Shown here piece after piece: positions 43,795 through 54,950 of a stretch of DNA of 64,000 bases (its first letter is position 1; every line of letters starts with the position of its first letter). The DNA lies in NCBI RefSeq assembly GCF_030272615.1, contig NC_081409.1:472188573-472252572 (forward strand), read 5' to 3'. The stretch comes from Cryptomeria japonica. Lineage: Eukaryota > Streptophyta > Pinopsida > Cupressales > Cupressaceae. The notes beneath the pieces are model-generated. The model was given only the letters and a program-made list of their open reading frames with translations, ran no database searches and had not been told where the DNA came from. The translations under genes were made by a program, and so were the position numbers.

Positions 43795-45501
43795 TTGTCA
43801 ATAAGATTTATGCAGGGGAGGATGTCTCTGCACAAGGGACAAGAAGATTTTGTTCAGTTGAGTCCCAAGAAAAGGAACAAAGAGAAGAAATCAAACATGG
43901 CATTTGAAGGTTATAAGAGATTTACTAGTAGAGAGGAAGGTTCCTTGTCTGGTAATAAATTTGAAAATCTGGAGGAAAATCCTTTTTATAACTTAAATAT
44001 AAAAAACAATAAAGGTGGTCATGATGAGATCCTGGTTGCTGAAGAACAGGAAAAGAGGCAATGGGATGAAATCATACTTAAAATGGCTGATTTAAATAGA
44101 GATGAATCCAAGATGGCAAAAAATCTTAAGAGACAACCAGATTGGGTGTTGCAAAAACTAGGAATAAAAAGAGATACAATTCAAAGCTCTAGGTCAGAAG
44201 AAATAGACGAAAAAAGTAAAGGTGAAGGAAATAGGCTAGCAACTCCTAAATATAGCCCCCCTCATATGAGAAGAATAGAGCAACCTTTTGTAACTTATGA
44301 TAACCCGTTATTAAATGGAACTAGAAGATGGAGGGATGTGCATAGGGATTAAAGTGAAGAAAGGTAGGAGGATGGAAGAAGGAACGAAAATGGGGGAAAC
44401 GATGGGAACTGGAATAACACAAATAGGGGTAACCATATAGGAAGTAATGGGTATGGAATCAATCAAAATAATGGACATAATAGAGGTAAAAATGGCAATT
44501 ATGGAAATGGAAATGGTGGAGATAGGAACAACCATAATGTCAATGGAGGTAATAATGGAAATAATGGCAATAGTAATGGGTGGTGGAAATAATGGGAACA
44601 ATAGTAATTATGACAACAATGGTGGATTCAATAGAGGAAGTATGAAAAATCAAAGCAACCATCATGTTGGCAGACAACCTATGATCATTGAAAGATATAG
44701 ACAGTTGGATTTCACTGGCATTGTTGGTTATCCAAATCAGATCACTAATGATTTAAGATCAGCAATCCCCAAATTCTCAGGAAATGGAATTGATTCAGTA
44801 GAACAACATGTAGTTAATGTAAAAAATATCATTGAAGAATTTGAGGTTCCTCATGAGGATGTATTCATGAAATTGTTTGTTCAATCTTTGACAGAAGATG
44901 CAGGAGAATGGTAGAGAATCATTCTTGATAGATGTATCTGCAGTTGGCAAGAATTTGTAACACTGTTCTTAGAAGAATTTGGAGATCACAATGATCCTCA
45001 TTTGCATCCCATGAATTAACAAGTATAAAGAAGAATCAAAATGAATCAGTTGCTGAATTTAATAAAAGATTTAATAAAGTATTAAATAGAATACCTAGAG
45101 ATGTCAGACCTGTTGATTCATTTCTGATTAACTTGTATTTAAGTGCTTTTGACAGCAAAACTCATTATGAGATTTTATCTCATAGACCTGATACTTTACA
45201 ACAAGCATTCAAGACAACTGCTACTATTGAGAATAATAGGAAGGTTGTTGAGAAGGTTGCTAAAAGAGATGATCCAAAGTTGTACAATTCTAGGGTTCCC
45301 AAGAAAGATAATCTTACTCAGATCATGGACATGCTTAAGGACCTAAAGGGTAATCAAAATCCTAATGAAAGGCCACCATATATAAACAATAAGAAAATAA
45401 ATTACAATAGGCCAAAGTTGCATGACATGCCATATAACACAAATTGGAAGGATGGAAAACCAATAAAACCTATTAAAGAAAGCCACAAACTTTGTAGATG
45501 A
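43795..45501 (+). pseudogene. gag of G4
   Basis: A first frame (43795-44352) encodes a charged N-terminal region, and its continuation to about 44590 is strongly Asn/Gly-rich (NNGHNRGKNGNYGNGNGG). After a frame change the capsid-like core follows: DLRSAIPKFSGNGIDSVEQH, then FVQSLTEDAGEW, a stop where the family has a further residue, and WQEFVTLFLEEFGDH. Another shift leads to SVAEFNKRFNKVL and RPVDSFLINLYL (to 45501). This is the retrotransposon-gag fold of Ty3/gypsy, which builds the particle. At least three breaks make it a pseudogene. Confidence 0.8.
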
Positions 45502-46030
45502 GTATCCATGGTGTGATGTATGTAATCTTCCTCATGTTGCAGAACAATGTATGATTGCCCAGGGCTTGATAGAAGAGGAAGATAAAAATGAGGATTATGA
45601 ACCAACTATGAATGCCCTTTCGTCTGATCCCTATTGGGGAAGAGATGGGGATTTATCTGAAGAAGAAGAATATTCTAATGTGTATCAAAGAAGAAAGAAT
45701 TTTCAATATAGCATACAATAGGTTTTTTCTGATGATGATGAAGATATCCTTGCCTTGAGAAAATTGTTTCAGGAGGAAGTAGTGCCTTCTTTGGGAAACT
45801 TGATTGAAGAGGAGAAGAAAGCTTTCACTATTGCAGCTGTAGAACAAGTGAAAAGCAATTACCAGCTGAGAAATAGGAATGTCAACAATGAGCAGGGTAA
45901 GCCAACAGGTATTTTTGCCAAGGTTACAAGATCAGGTGGGACCAATAATGACACAGCTAAGGGCAAGGATGCAAGTGCCAAGAAAGGAAAAGAACCAGAT
46001 CAGACTAAACAAATGGAAATGCCAAAGCTT
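45502..46030 (+). pseudogene. G4 gag C-terminus with zinc-knuckle-like motif
   Basis: The frame reads EYPWCDVCNLPHVAEQC, a CX2C-H-X4C motif one residue shorter than the normal knuckle. An acidic region (EEEDKNEDYEP) and one stop precede a basic segment with EQVKSNYQLRNRNV. This is the nucleocapsid end of Gag and the lead into protease. Confidence 0.6.
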
Positions 46031-46079
46031 GTTGAGCCTATAGAGAAGAAACAATTAAGTAATCTCAATTCAAATTGTA

Positions 46080-46600
46080 AATCATTCATGCCTCAAGCAC
46101 TATCTCAGGTGAAGATATCTATGCCTTTGTTAGAAGTAATGAAATTTCCAGATTACAAGAATGAGACTTTCAAAATTATATCTAATGTTGGAGAAGTGAG
46201 TAAGGATGATCCTAAATCAAAAGAAGATTATCTTGTGGTGTATCTTGGCACATCTGTTACCAAAAATCTCACACAGGTAGATCCTTTCTATCTAACACTA
46301 TTGATAAATGAAAAAATGCTAAAAAATTGCACGATCTATTCAGGAGCAGCAGTAAATATCATGCCAAAAGATGTCATGAAAGAGTTGGGAATGAAGTTGA
46401 TACACCTTACGGTAAATGCTACGCTATGGACAATAGGTCAGTTCTTGTAGTAGGAATCATGAAGGACGTTGAGTTTAGATTCCCAGCCTACCCAGATGCT
46501 GCATATAAAACAGATATCATAGTTGTACAAGTGCCTGCGAACTATGAGATGCTGCTGTCTAGACAATGGTCCAACTTGGTGGGTGGACATGTTTAGCTTG
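46080..46600 (+). pseudogene. Aspartic protease of G4, catalytic Asp replaced
   Basis: The approach YLTLLINEKMLKNC is followed by TIYSGAAVNIMPKDVMKELG, where the family has D-S-G-A, so the catalytic Asp is Tyr. A frame change near 46420 leads to MLLSRQWSNLVGGHV, the position of the second conserved block. With the Asp gone, this copy cannot cleave the polyprotein. Confidence 0.8.
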
Positions 46601-46789
46601 ACTTGTCATATGCCACTATTACAGTAAAAGGGACAGCGGTGAGGATAAATAGAGAACCAAGAGCTCCATATCTCATAGAAGAGGTTGATCTTGATAAAGT
46701 GACCTGCTTTTGCCACTCTGATATGGACAACTTTCAGGTAAGTATTTCTAAACCTTTAAAAATTGATAAAGTTATAGAAACAGTTAAAC

Positions 46790-47254
46790 AAAATGAAAAT
46801 TTAATTTGGAAATTATATTTTGATGGTGTCTGCAGTAAGAATGGAAATGGAGTAGGAGTTGTATTTATTTCACCTAATGGAAAAAATTTTAAATACTGTT
46901 TCTTGTTAACTTTTGAGTGTACTAATAATATTGCTAAATATGAAGCCCTCTTATAAGGACTTAAACTAGCAAATAAACATGACATTAAGTTACTAATAGT
47001 TTATGGTGATTCAGAACTAGCCGTTTCACAAGTTAGAGGCAAATTTGTTGCAAAAATTGAAAAATTAAGAAGCTATAGGAACGAAGTTTGGGATTACATT
47101 GAACTATTCGACGCTTTCTCCATGAATTGGACTGAAAGATCCAATAATATTTGGGCAGACTTCATGGCTAACTTGGCTATCAAGCATAATGACATCCCTT
47201 TGGATGATATTACCCAAGTAGAAATCAAGACCAGGCCGTCAGTTCCTAGTTCCT
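46790..47254 (+). pseudogene. Archaeal-type RNase H placed upstream of RT in G4
   Basis: The blocks are WKLYFDGVCSKNGNGVG (Asp), NNIAKYEALL (Glu), IVYGDSELAVSQ (Asp) and NNIWADFMANLA (Asp): all four catalytic residues in order and spacing. One stop lies after the Glu block. The domain sits between protease and RT, not after the native RNase H as in G2 and typical Tat elements. It degrades RNA in RNA-DNA hybrids. Confidence 0.85.
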
Positions 47255-48526
47255 GACAATGTAAAAAGTTGGCAAGTATTTGATGATGACAGGGATTTGC
47301 TAAAGTTTTTATTTTGTGAGGATCAATATGAGCACCAACGGATTGATTGGAATGGACTTGTAGAGGACAAGGATGGCAAGGAGAATGTACTTGGGTGAGA
47401 GGTGTTGCAGTTGAAAACAAATAAAATCCCAAAAGGATTGGTAGAGCTTGAAAAAATGTTTGATGATAAAGACATGGCAAGTTTTAGACCTAATCCAGAA
47501 GGATGTGAGGATGTTGAAAAAATAAACTTGGGAAGTGAAAGCAACCCAAGAGAAGTATATATTGGAAAAAATCTCACACCAAAAATCAGAACAAAATTGA
47601 CTAATCTGCTAAGGAAGTACAGACACATCTTCGCTTGGTCATATAATGACCTTAAAGCATACAGGGAAGATTTGTTCCAACATGAGATACCCTTGAAGCC
47701 TGATGCAAAACCTTTCAGACAAAAATAAAGGCTGATAAACCCTACTTTGGCTCCTAAGATGAAGGAGGAGCTTATGAAAATGAGGAATTTTGGTATTATT
47801 GAGTCTATAAGGCACTCAACATGGGTATCCAATTTGGTCCCAGTCAGAAAAAAGAATGGTGACATTAGACTGTGTGTGGATTTTAGAAATTTAAATGTTT
47901 CATCTTTGAAAGATAATTATGCTTTACCTAACATGGGCTCTTTTGTAGAAAGTCACAGGAAATGAATTGTTATCTATGATGGATGGATTCTCAGGCTATA
48001 ATCAAGTCAAAGTTAAGCATAAAAGCTCAAAACTGCTTTCACTACACCTTGGGGTACCTATGTCTATGCTAGGATGCCTTTTGGACTAACAAATGTAGGA
48101 GCTACATTCTAGAGGGCTATGGACGTGGCCTTTGAGGGTACGATTGATTATATCTTGGCAGTTTACCAGGATGATATGACTGCTTATTCTAAAAAGATAG
48201 AAGATCATTGTAATGATCTAGGAAATATTTTTATTAAAGCATTGGAATATGACATATATTTGAATCCTAAAAAATGTCATTTTGGGGTTACTGAAGGAAA
48301 ATTGTTAGGTCATATTATTTCAAAATATGGTGTGAGAATCGATCCAGAAAGGATTGCTGCTATTGATAAAATTCAAATCCCAAAAATAGTTAAAGCAATT
48401 CAATCTTTTTTTGGTCAAATTAACTTTGTAAGAAGATTTGTTTCAAATTTCTCTGAAATCATAAAGCCTATTGCTAAAATGTTGAAAAAAGGTGCTGAAA
48501 TAAAATGGACTAATGAAGCTCTTTAA
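47255..48526 (+). pseudogene. Reverse transcriptase of G4
   Basis: The frame covers the pre-RT region with RKYRHIFAWSYNDLKAY, then HSTWVSNLVPVRKKNGDIRL, CVDFRNLN, and after a small shift the SMMDGFSGYNQVKV block. PWGTYVYARMPFGL, the catalytic YQDD (48164-48175), the HFGVTEGKLLGHII block and INFVRRFVSNFSEI follow. Two small indels near 47946 and 48030 and stops, including TAG for Gln in ATF-RAMD, inactivate it. YQDD in place of YVDD/YLDD keeps both catalytic Asp. Confidence 0.9.
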
Positions 48527-49054
48527 TCCTTTGTAAATATCAAAAGAGCCATCAAGGAAGCTCCTGTATTAAAATCACCCAATTTCTGTAAGCCTTTTCA
48601 AGTGTTTTCATTTGCTTCATTCCATACTATTGATGTTGTCATGTTACAAAAGAATGATGAGGGTCATGAACAACTAGTGGCATTTTTTAACAAAACATTG
48701 CAAGCATCCGAGTTGAATTATGATTTAAATGAAAAACACGCTTATGCTCTTGTGAAAGTGGTGAAATCTTTTAGACACTATCTAGTTGGTGCCACTGTCA
48801 TTGCCTATGTACCAAATGTTGTTGTTAAAGACATCTTCAAACAATCAGAAACTATTGGAAGGAGATGCAGATGGATAAACCAGATCCAAAAATTCAATAT
48901 TGATCTACAAATCACAAAGTTGGTAAGGGGTCAGGGTTTAGCAAAATTGATGGCAGAATCCAATCTTGAAGCAGCACAAGTAAATCAGGTAGAGTTGGAA
49001 GATGTACAAATTAGCATCGAGAGATGTCCTTGGTATACAAATATTGTATATTAA
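48527..49054 (+). pseudogene. Native RNase H of G4, catalytic residues lost
   Basis: The normal gypsy RNase H follows RT. FQVFSFASFHTIDVV has Phe where the family has the first Asp. The Glu survives in LNEKHAYALVKV, and IAYVPNVVVK lacks the TDH Asp. It aligns well otherwise, so these look like lineage changes rather than random decay. The domain then acts as a connection, as in retroviruses. The following linker ends at a stop at 49054. Confidence 0.75.
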
Positions 49055-49063
49055 TTAAAATAT

Positions 49064-50287
49064 ATGAAATTCCTGGATAGTTTAAATGATTGTCAGAAGA
49101 GAACTTTAAAGCTTCAAATATTTAAGTATGTGTTACTTAATGGAGATCTATACTGGAAAAATAGAGACGGTATTCTTTTATTGTTTTTAGATGAGTGTCA
49201 AGCATTTGCTATTTTGAGAGACTTACATGAAGGTGTATGTGGAGGCCATCTCTCAGCCAAAACCACTGCTCATAAAATTCTTAATGCCGGTTATTATTGG
49301 CCCCAAATTTTCAAGGATTGTCATGCTTATATCAGAAAATGTGAAGCATGCCAAAAAATTTCAAGGAAGCTTAAGTATAATGGAGCTATTCCTCTCAGAC
49401 CCATGCATACAGAGGAACCATTCCAGATGTGGGTTATTGACTTTATAGGGGAAATAGAAAACAAATCTAGTGGTGGGCATAAATGGATTTTGGTGGCTAC
49501 TGATTATTTTACTAAGTGAGTTGAAGCCATTCCCACAAGACAGGCTACCAACAAAGTTTTGATAAAGTTTCTTTTGGAAAACATTCTTACTAGATTTGGG
49601 GTACCTCAAAAAATTGTGGTAGATAATGGGATATGTTTCAGATCCAATGAGTTCTCTGATTTATGTGAAAATTATGGCATCACTTTGTCCTATTCATCAC
49701 CTTACCATCCCCAAGGAAATTGACAAGCAGAATCCAACAATAAAAACTTGTTGAAGATTATCAAAAGGATGTTGGGTGATAATAAAAGAGCTTGGGATGC
49801 GAAGTTGATATTAGCAGTATGGGCTGATAGAGTGAAAATCAAGAAGTCCATAGGATTTGCTCCATATGAGCTTGTATATGGCAAAGAAGCAAGATTACCC
49901 TTGAGTAATTTGCTCCCAGTCTATAAATTTGTTACAGAGGAATTTTCAGAAGAAGTAAACTTTATGGGGGACAGATTGATGGCTTTGGCTGAGTTGGATG
50001 AATGTAGAAAAGAAGCCCAGGAAAGAAACATTCAGAGGCAACAGATGGTTAAGACTTTACATGATAAAAGGGCTTGTGACAAAACTTTTGAGGAGGGAGA
50101 ATGGGTACTAAAATAGAATGCCAAAGACCAAGACAAAGGAAAACATGGAAAATTCGATGCACTCTGGCTAGGACCTTATATCATCTTTGAAAAGGGTGGA
50201 GAAAAATCATATTACTTGCAGGGTAGTGATGGTGAAGTGCTAGAATTTCCAGTCCATGCTCAATACCTCAAGCATTTCTTCTCTTGA
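49064..50287 (+). pseudogene. Integrase of G4
   Basis: Zinc finger with both His (LHEGVCGGHLS) and both Cys (KCEACQKI). Core residues are VIDFIGE (Asp, near 49440), VVDNGICF (Asp, near 49620) and QAESNNKN (Glu, near 49730). The C-terminal block is ALWLGPYIIFEK. Four stops interrupt one frame (for example after YFTK and in HPQGN-QAE), with no frameshift seen. The polyprotein ends QYLKHFFS with a stop at about 50287. All DDE and HHCC residues remain readable. Confidence 0.9.
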
Positions 50288-50755
50288 TGATCAGGGAGTA
50301 TTTCTTGTATTATAGTAATATAGTTTTTTTTTCTCTTGTTTTCTGTTATATGTTTTCAATTTTTATTTTGTTTCACTTTCTAGAGATAACTAGGATCTTG
50401 CTATGTCCTTAAAGAGAACATACATCCCCAGAAAGAGCCATTGTTAGCACATATTTTTATAAAATATTTTGTGCTATATATGGATGCCTTTTTTCCTATC
50501 ATATGAGTATTTACTGATGGTGTCTTATATGCAGGAGCATAACTGAAGAAAATGGAGCTGTCCAAAAGATCAAATGCCTCATGAATGGCATTTCCAGTCC
50601 TCTGAGCCCATGTAGATGGAGCAATAGACCAGACATTAGAAACTTCCAAGAAAACACAGTTGCCAGGGGTCGCGTGGTTGCAGACTAGGGTCAGAATTTT
50701 TCAAACAAAGGCTCAAGCGTAGAAAACATGCAATAGCAGGGGAGACATAAAACCA
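50288..50755 (+). other. G4 spacer after integrase
   Basis: A/T-rich, no gene seen. It includes a T-run near 50325 and short debris. Confidence 0.5.
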
Positions 50756-50800
50756 TTTATCCCACATTGGCTATGTAGAGGGAGTTTTATATATTTAAAT
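50756..50800 (+). promoter_or_regulatory. snRNA-type USE-like box plus TATA (tentative)
   Basis: ATCCCACATTGG at about 50758, then TTATATATTTAAATATAAGG about 25 bases later. The first resembles the plant snRNA upstream sequence element RTCCCACATCG. No snRNA body follows that I recognise, so this may be chance. Confidence 0.2.
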
Positions 50801-50970
50801 ATAAGGCTACACGTATACTTAGTGTCAAGAGCTGGAAGGCTTTTGACAAGTGCTAGCTCAGCGCTAGTGGGCCCCCCACATGTGCACGCATCTCAAAGCA
50901 CCCAAATTTTACAGCAAAAGGACAAATTAAAGATTGAGCAATTTGGGCAGATCAGATGGTGATCACAGAA

Positions 50971-51488
50971 GATCTGACGGTCATCTCTATACCGCAAGAT
51001 AGAGATGCACGCTGGTTTATCCCCATGAATTAGCAACAAAACACATGCAGAAAAGGGAAGGTTAACGAGCATGCAAGTTCAAGATTGATCCAATGACGGT
51101 CGCTATACTGCGATAGGAAGTTGCACGACCTATATCCCCCGCGATATAATGACTGGAAAGGTAGCAGATGAGGTGTTGTCCTGGTGGATCTGCAAGTGAA
51201 TCAGGATGTACCACATGGCAGAGCGCAGAAGAAGAACCCAGGTCTAGTGGTAGATGAAGTGGCAAGGCTGATGGCGCCCAAGTGGCGGTCACATGGCAGG
51301 TCCAAGGGGTGGGTAGGTGGATCTACGAGCAAACCAAAGGGTGACACGCGACACAAATGGATAAAGAGAAGAGAGAGCTGCTCATGCAAGGTTAAAGGCC
51401 GAGCAGATAAGGAAGATCAGACGGTCGACCGAGTCGATCTGACAGTGGTCACTATACTGCGATCGAAAGATGTGCGATGTTTATTCAC
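50971..51488 (+). repeat. Three dispersed ~52-bp repeats
   Basis: Copies at 50971-51024, 51087-51139 and 51436-51488 share the skeleton GATC-TGACGGTC-CTATACTGCGAT-GAAG-TGCACG-TATCCC. The surrounding 50800-51700 is G/C-richer than the rest and rich in GATC- and GGTC-type words. No gene is seen. Confidence 0.55.
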
Positions 51489-52431
51489 TACAACATGGTG
51501 ACCGAGTGGTGGGGCCCGCTAAGGAAGCAGTTCGGGTGAGATGAAACTGCTGCTAGGGGACAAGGGAGAACTTCATTCCGACAGTGAGTCTGGCTGTGCT
51601 AAGGTGGCAGGATAGAGACCCTGGAGCCAATCCAGAGGTGACACACGGTGGGTCCGATGGTGCTGAGGTGGTAGATCGGTGGTGATGAGCTGGTAGTTAG
51701 GTGGCATGTCATAAAAAAAATGACTTATAGAACAAACCTTGGTTGCGGTATATCTCTAAAAGGATTCATCGAAAGCTATAGTTTCATCGACATGAAGTTC
51801 ATCAAAAAAATCAGAAGTGGTCTGTTGCCCCCATATTTGGCCTACATAAAATTTGAACTTCAAATCGGTCTCAGTGTCAAGTAAAGATCCAATAACTATT
51901 TTTGTGTAAATAATGAACATGCAATCCAAGGTCCTTACTAGTCAGAATATGAAAAATGAAAGAATTTTTGAAAATTATCACAAATTTAGGGAATTCACTT
52001 GACAGTCAGGACCTAAACATCATTTTGTATCACATGTCCAACTTTCACCTGAACCCCGTTCATACTTTATCATATTTTAAACTTTCAATTTTTGGTGTCT
52101 GTTGGTCCCAAATGATTAAAATATCTCATTTAAGGCTTTGTCATGAGGTGTAAAAATTGTGTGGACCTTTTTCCCTTTCATTAATGCATGTTTCAAATTT
52201 TAGGACCTAACTCCCTACCGTTTGAAAGTTATGCCATTTTTCTCTAGCCAAAGCGATATATTTAAAATATTTAAATTATTTCTCAAATTATAATTTAATA
52301 TTTTAAATTATTTCAATATATTTAGTCATTTGTGATAAGAAAATCATCTTTAGACATCGGTGGCATTCTTCCTTGATTCATCCTCAACAAAAAATGGTTT
52401 CCAAGGTGTAAAGGATAGCTCGTTGAAGCAC
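51489..52431 (+). other. Non-coding part of G4 tail
   Basis: No supported gene. 51489-51715 is G/C-rich; 51720-52430 is A/T-rich with short palindromic A/T blocks near 52260-52320. Confidence 0.45.
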
Positions 52432-52667
52432 AAGGTTAGAAATGCTCACTTTTTGAGCATTCTTAATCTCGTTTCTTAACCTTTTGTCAAGAAGGTTAGA
52501 AATGCTCACTTTTTGAGCATTTCTAACCCATATTTCTGAACTTTCATAATAAAAAAAAGGTTAATAATGCTCAAAAAGTGAGCATTCCTAACCTCATTTC
52601 TTAACCTTGTGGGCCCCACTTTGTCAAGAAGGTTAGAAATGCTCACTTTTTGAGCATTCTTAACCTC
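52432..52667. repeat. Cluster of four hairpins (AATGCTCACTTTTTGAGCATT)
   Basis: The near-perfect hairpin AATGCTCA-CTTTT-TGAGCATT, flanked by AAGGTTAG and CTAACC arms, occurs at 52432, 52492, 52557 (inverted loop) and 52629. Adjacent copies are joined by TTGTCAAGAAGG. This looks like nested or tandem foldback elements. No coding potential. Confidence 0.8.
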
Positions 52668-52679
52668 TTATAATTGCAG

Positions 52680-54950
52680 AATGGAAGCACATACATGCCG
52701 TAAATTCTAGATATGAATGCAAAAGTATGAGAGGTGTAGTCAGGGCGCATGAATTGTTTGCACACAATGAAGATTTCTAGAGATTTGTTTGATGAATTCA
52801 ACCTCTCACCCTCACACAATATCTTTTCCTTGCCGGATAAAGGTAGATGAACTGCATCGAATCACATCAGAGGTTGCAATCAATAACGTAAATGCATATG
52901 ATTGCAGAATATGGTAAGTGTAAACAAGCCATACATCGCAGAGCAAATGGAGGAGAGACAATTGAAATGATTGCTGGATATATACTACACTGTCTAAGTC
53001 ACTTGTCAAAGCGTACAAGTTAGAATGGTTTGCAAGCCGACAGATGTAACCACTTTGGTAGTCTTGAGTGTAGAAGCAAAAACATCTAGTAAATTGTCCT
53101 ACGAAGTGCCTCAGGATTTATGTCACCTTGCCACGGTATAAAGGTATTGCAGGTTTAACGCCTAGTAAACTCTGTGCAATCTCCATTCTCCTCACCACTA
53201 GGTCATTTAACGCCATGTAAATGCAAGGAGTTGAATGCATAAATGATGCATGTGAAGTGTTTGATATAATACCACGTAGAATGCCATAAGTTGAAAGTTA
53301 AAACCAACAATTGAACTATTTGACAGAATCCCTCAAAGAAACGTGGTCTCATGGTATGTGATTGAGTAAGGCCAATTTCCACAACCTTTTCCAGCATCCT
53401 CCCTTGCAGTGATAAAATGGAATCAATCGGTCCAGTTGGGTTAAATACTGATGTTCCCAGTGTCACGCAAGAAGATTAGACCCCCACTTTGGAAAAGGTT
53501 GTCTTGAGCCTTAGGCACAACATAATATCTAACTAAAAGAGAATGGAATTAGGTCTGCTACTTTGGTGAATATGAGTGAAGATCATAAGAGCATCATGCT
53601 GGCATGTGAACTGTTCTACATAGCATTATGGGCACCATGGTATGTGAGCTGTGAAGCATAGATAACACACGAACTATTTAATAGAATGCTTCTTGCCAAC
53701 ATGGAGAGAAGAGTTTACATGTCGTAGATCAGGAAAGTTTGAATGGCGATATGAACATTCAATCAAACCGCAGAGATAGAGGATTTCTGTCAGATGTTGT
53801 AGATGCAACCACTCCAGTAGCCGTATATTGTGAATGCATCATGGGAGCATAGGGAATGCATAGGCATGCCAATAGTTTGACATAATTCCTCAAAGAAATA
53901 TTGACTCATGGCATGCTTTGATCGCAGAAATGTGGTCTCATGAAACACAATGATTGCAGGATATATCCAAATTGCCAATAAACATCCATCTACGCATAAT
54001 AATGGAAGAATTGCGTAGGTGTTGTGGTCACAGCCGCTCTGGTAGATCAGGAAAGTTTGAATGGCGATATGAACATTCAATCAAACCGCAGAGATAGAGG
54101 ATTTCTGTCAGATGTTGTAGATGCAACCACTCTAGTAGCCGTATATTGTGAATGCATCATGGGAGCATAGGGAATGCATAGGCATGCCAATAGTTTGACA
54201 TAATTCCTCAAAGAAATATTGACTCATGGCATGCTTTGATCACAGAAATGTGGTCTCATGAAACGCGATGATTGCAGGATATATCCAAATTGCCAATAGA
54301 CATCCATCTACGCATAATAATGGAAGAATTGCGTAGGTGTTGTGGTCACAACCACTCTGGTAGATGAGGTTGCAAATCCGTAAGTTCACACAAGGCAAAT
54401 GAACTGTATGACAGAATAGCTCGAAAAGATGTCTTATTTCAAGGATTGAAAGAAAATGATGAAAATATGAATGCAAAATGAATTACACAAGAAAGCTCTC
54501 CAAATTTTCAATCTAATTAAGCTCTCTCAAACACATCCTCACATCATGTAGCTACAGTGGAAAATTCGATAACATGCCTCAAGGATTCAACTTCTCAAAT
54601 TATATGATGATTGCATGGCCAATACCATGAATTGTTTGTAGAGCTGTCGAATGTGGAAGCACAAACAATGCTACAGAATATGGAAACATAAACCAAGCAC
54701 ACGAATTGTTTGTTAGAGTGCCTCGAAGAGATTTCATCCCAGGAATGTAATGAAATGATGGCAGCCATACACAGATGCACTCATTGGAAAAGTGATAGAA
54801 CCACCCTCCATGCCTACGCAAAATGAAAACTTTGAAACAAAGTTTGTAAATTGATCGAAGCACTAAATAAATGAGGATTGTTGTTAGATATAAAACCATG
54901 GTCATCATACATGAAGAATGTGAAGCATAAGACAAGACGTGCTATTCATT
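52680..54950 (+). pseudogene. PPR-gene remnants (PLS class) in G4 tail
   Basis: Several forward-strand pieces carry pentatricopeptide-repeat signatures: ELFDRIPQRNVVSW (53313-53354), FDIIPQRNIDSWHA (53876-53917), RNVVS-stop-NTMIAGYI (53926-53967) and INQAHELFVRVPRRDFI (near 54690-54740). Others include IAEYGKCKQAIH near 52900. PPR proteins bind organellar RNA. Here the frames shift and stop between motifs, and no start or full array is left. It may be a captured gene fragment carried by G4 or an older gene G4-like DNA grew around; the position between integrase and 3' LTR favours capture. Confidence 0.65.
53727..54362 (+). repeat. 318-bp tandem duplication within PPR remnant
   Basis: 53727-54044 is repeated at 54045-54362 with only about six differences by eye. 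The unit is 106 codons, close to one P-L-S triplet, and contains two recognisable PPR motifs. Confidence 0.9.

Noticed and set aside
44311-44601. Ile/Met-rich frames on both strands over the Asn/Gly-rich gag segment
   Set aside because: They are shadows of the repetitive AATGG-type coding sequence of G4 gag.
47323-47865. 180-codon reverse frame
   Set aside because: It overlaps the RT region of G4, which has clear motifs on the forward strand.
52432-52667. CRISPR-like array
   Set aside because: Four hairpin repeats with short, similar spacers in plant DNA, no cas genes; a foldback cluster is the simpler reading.
53790-54935. Reverse-strand frames of 60-111 codons (53790-54080, 54240-54476, 54600-54935)
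   Set aside because: The forward strand carries clear PPR motifs; the reverse frames are complements of them.
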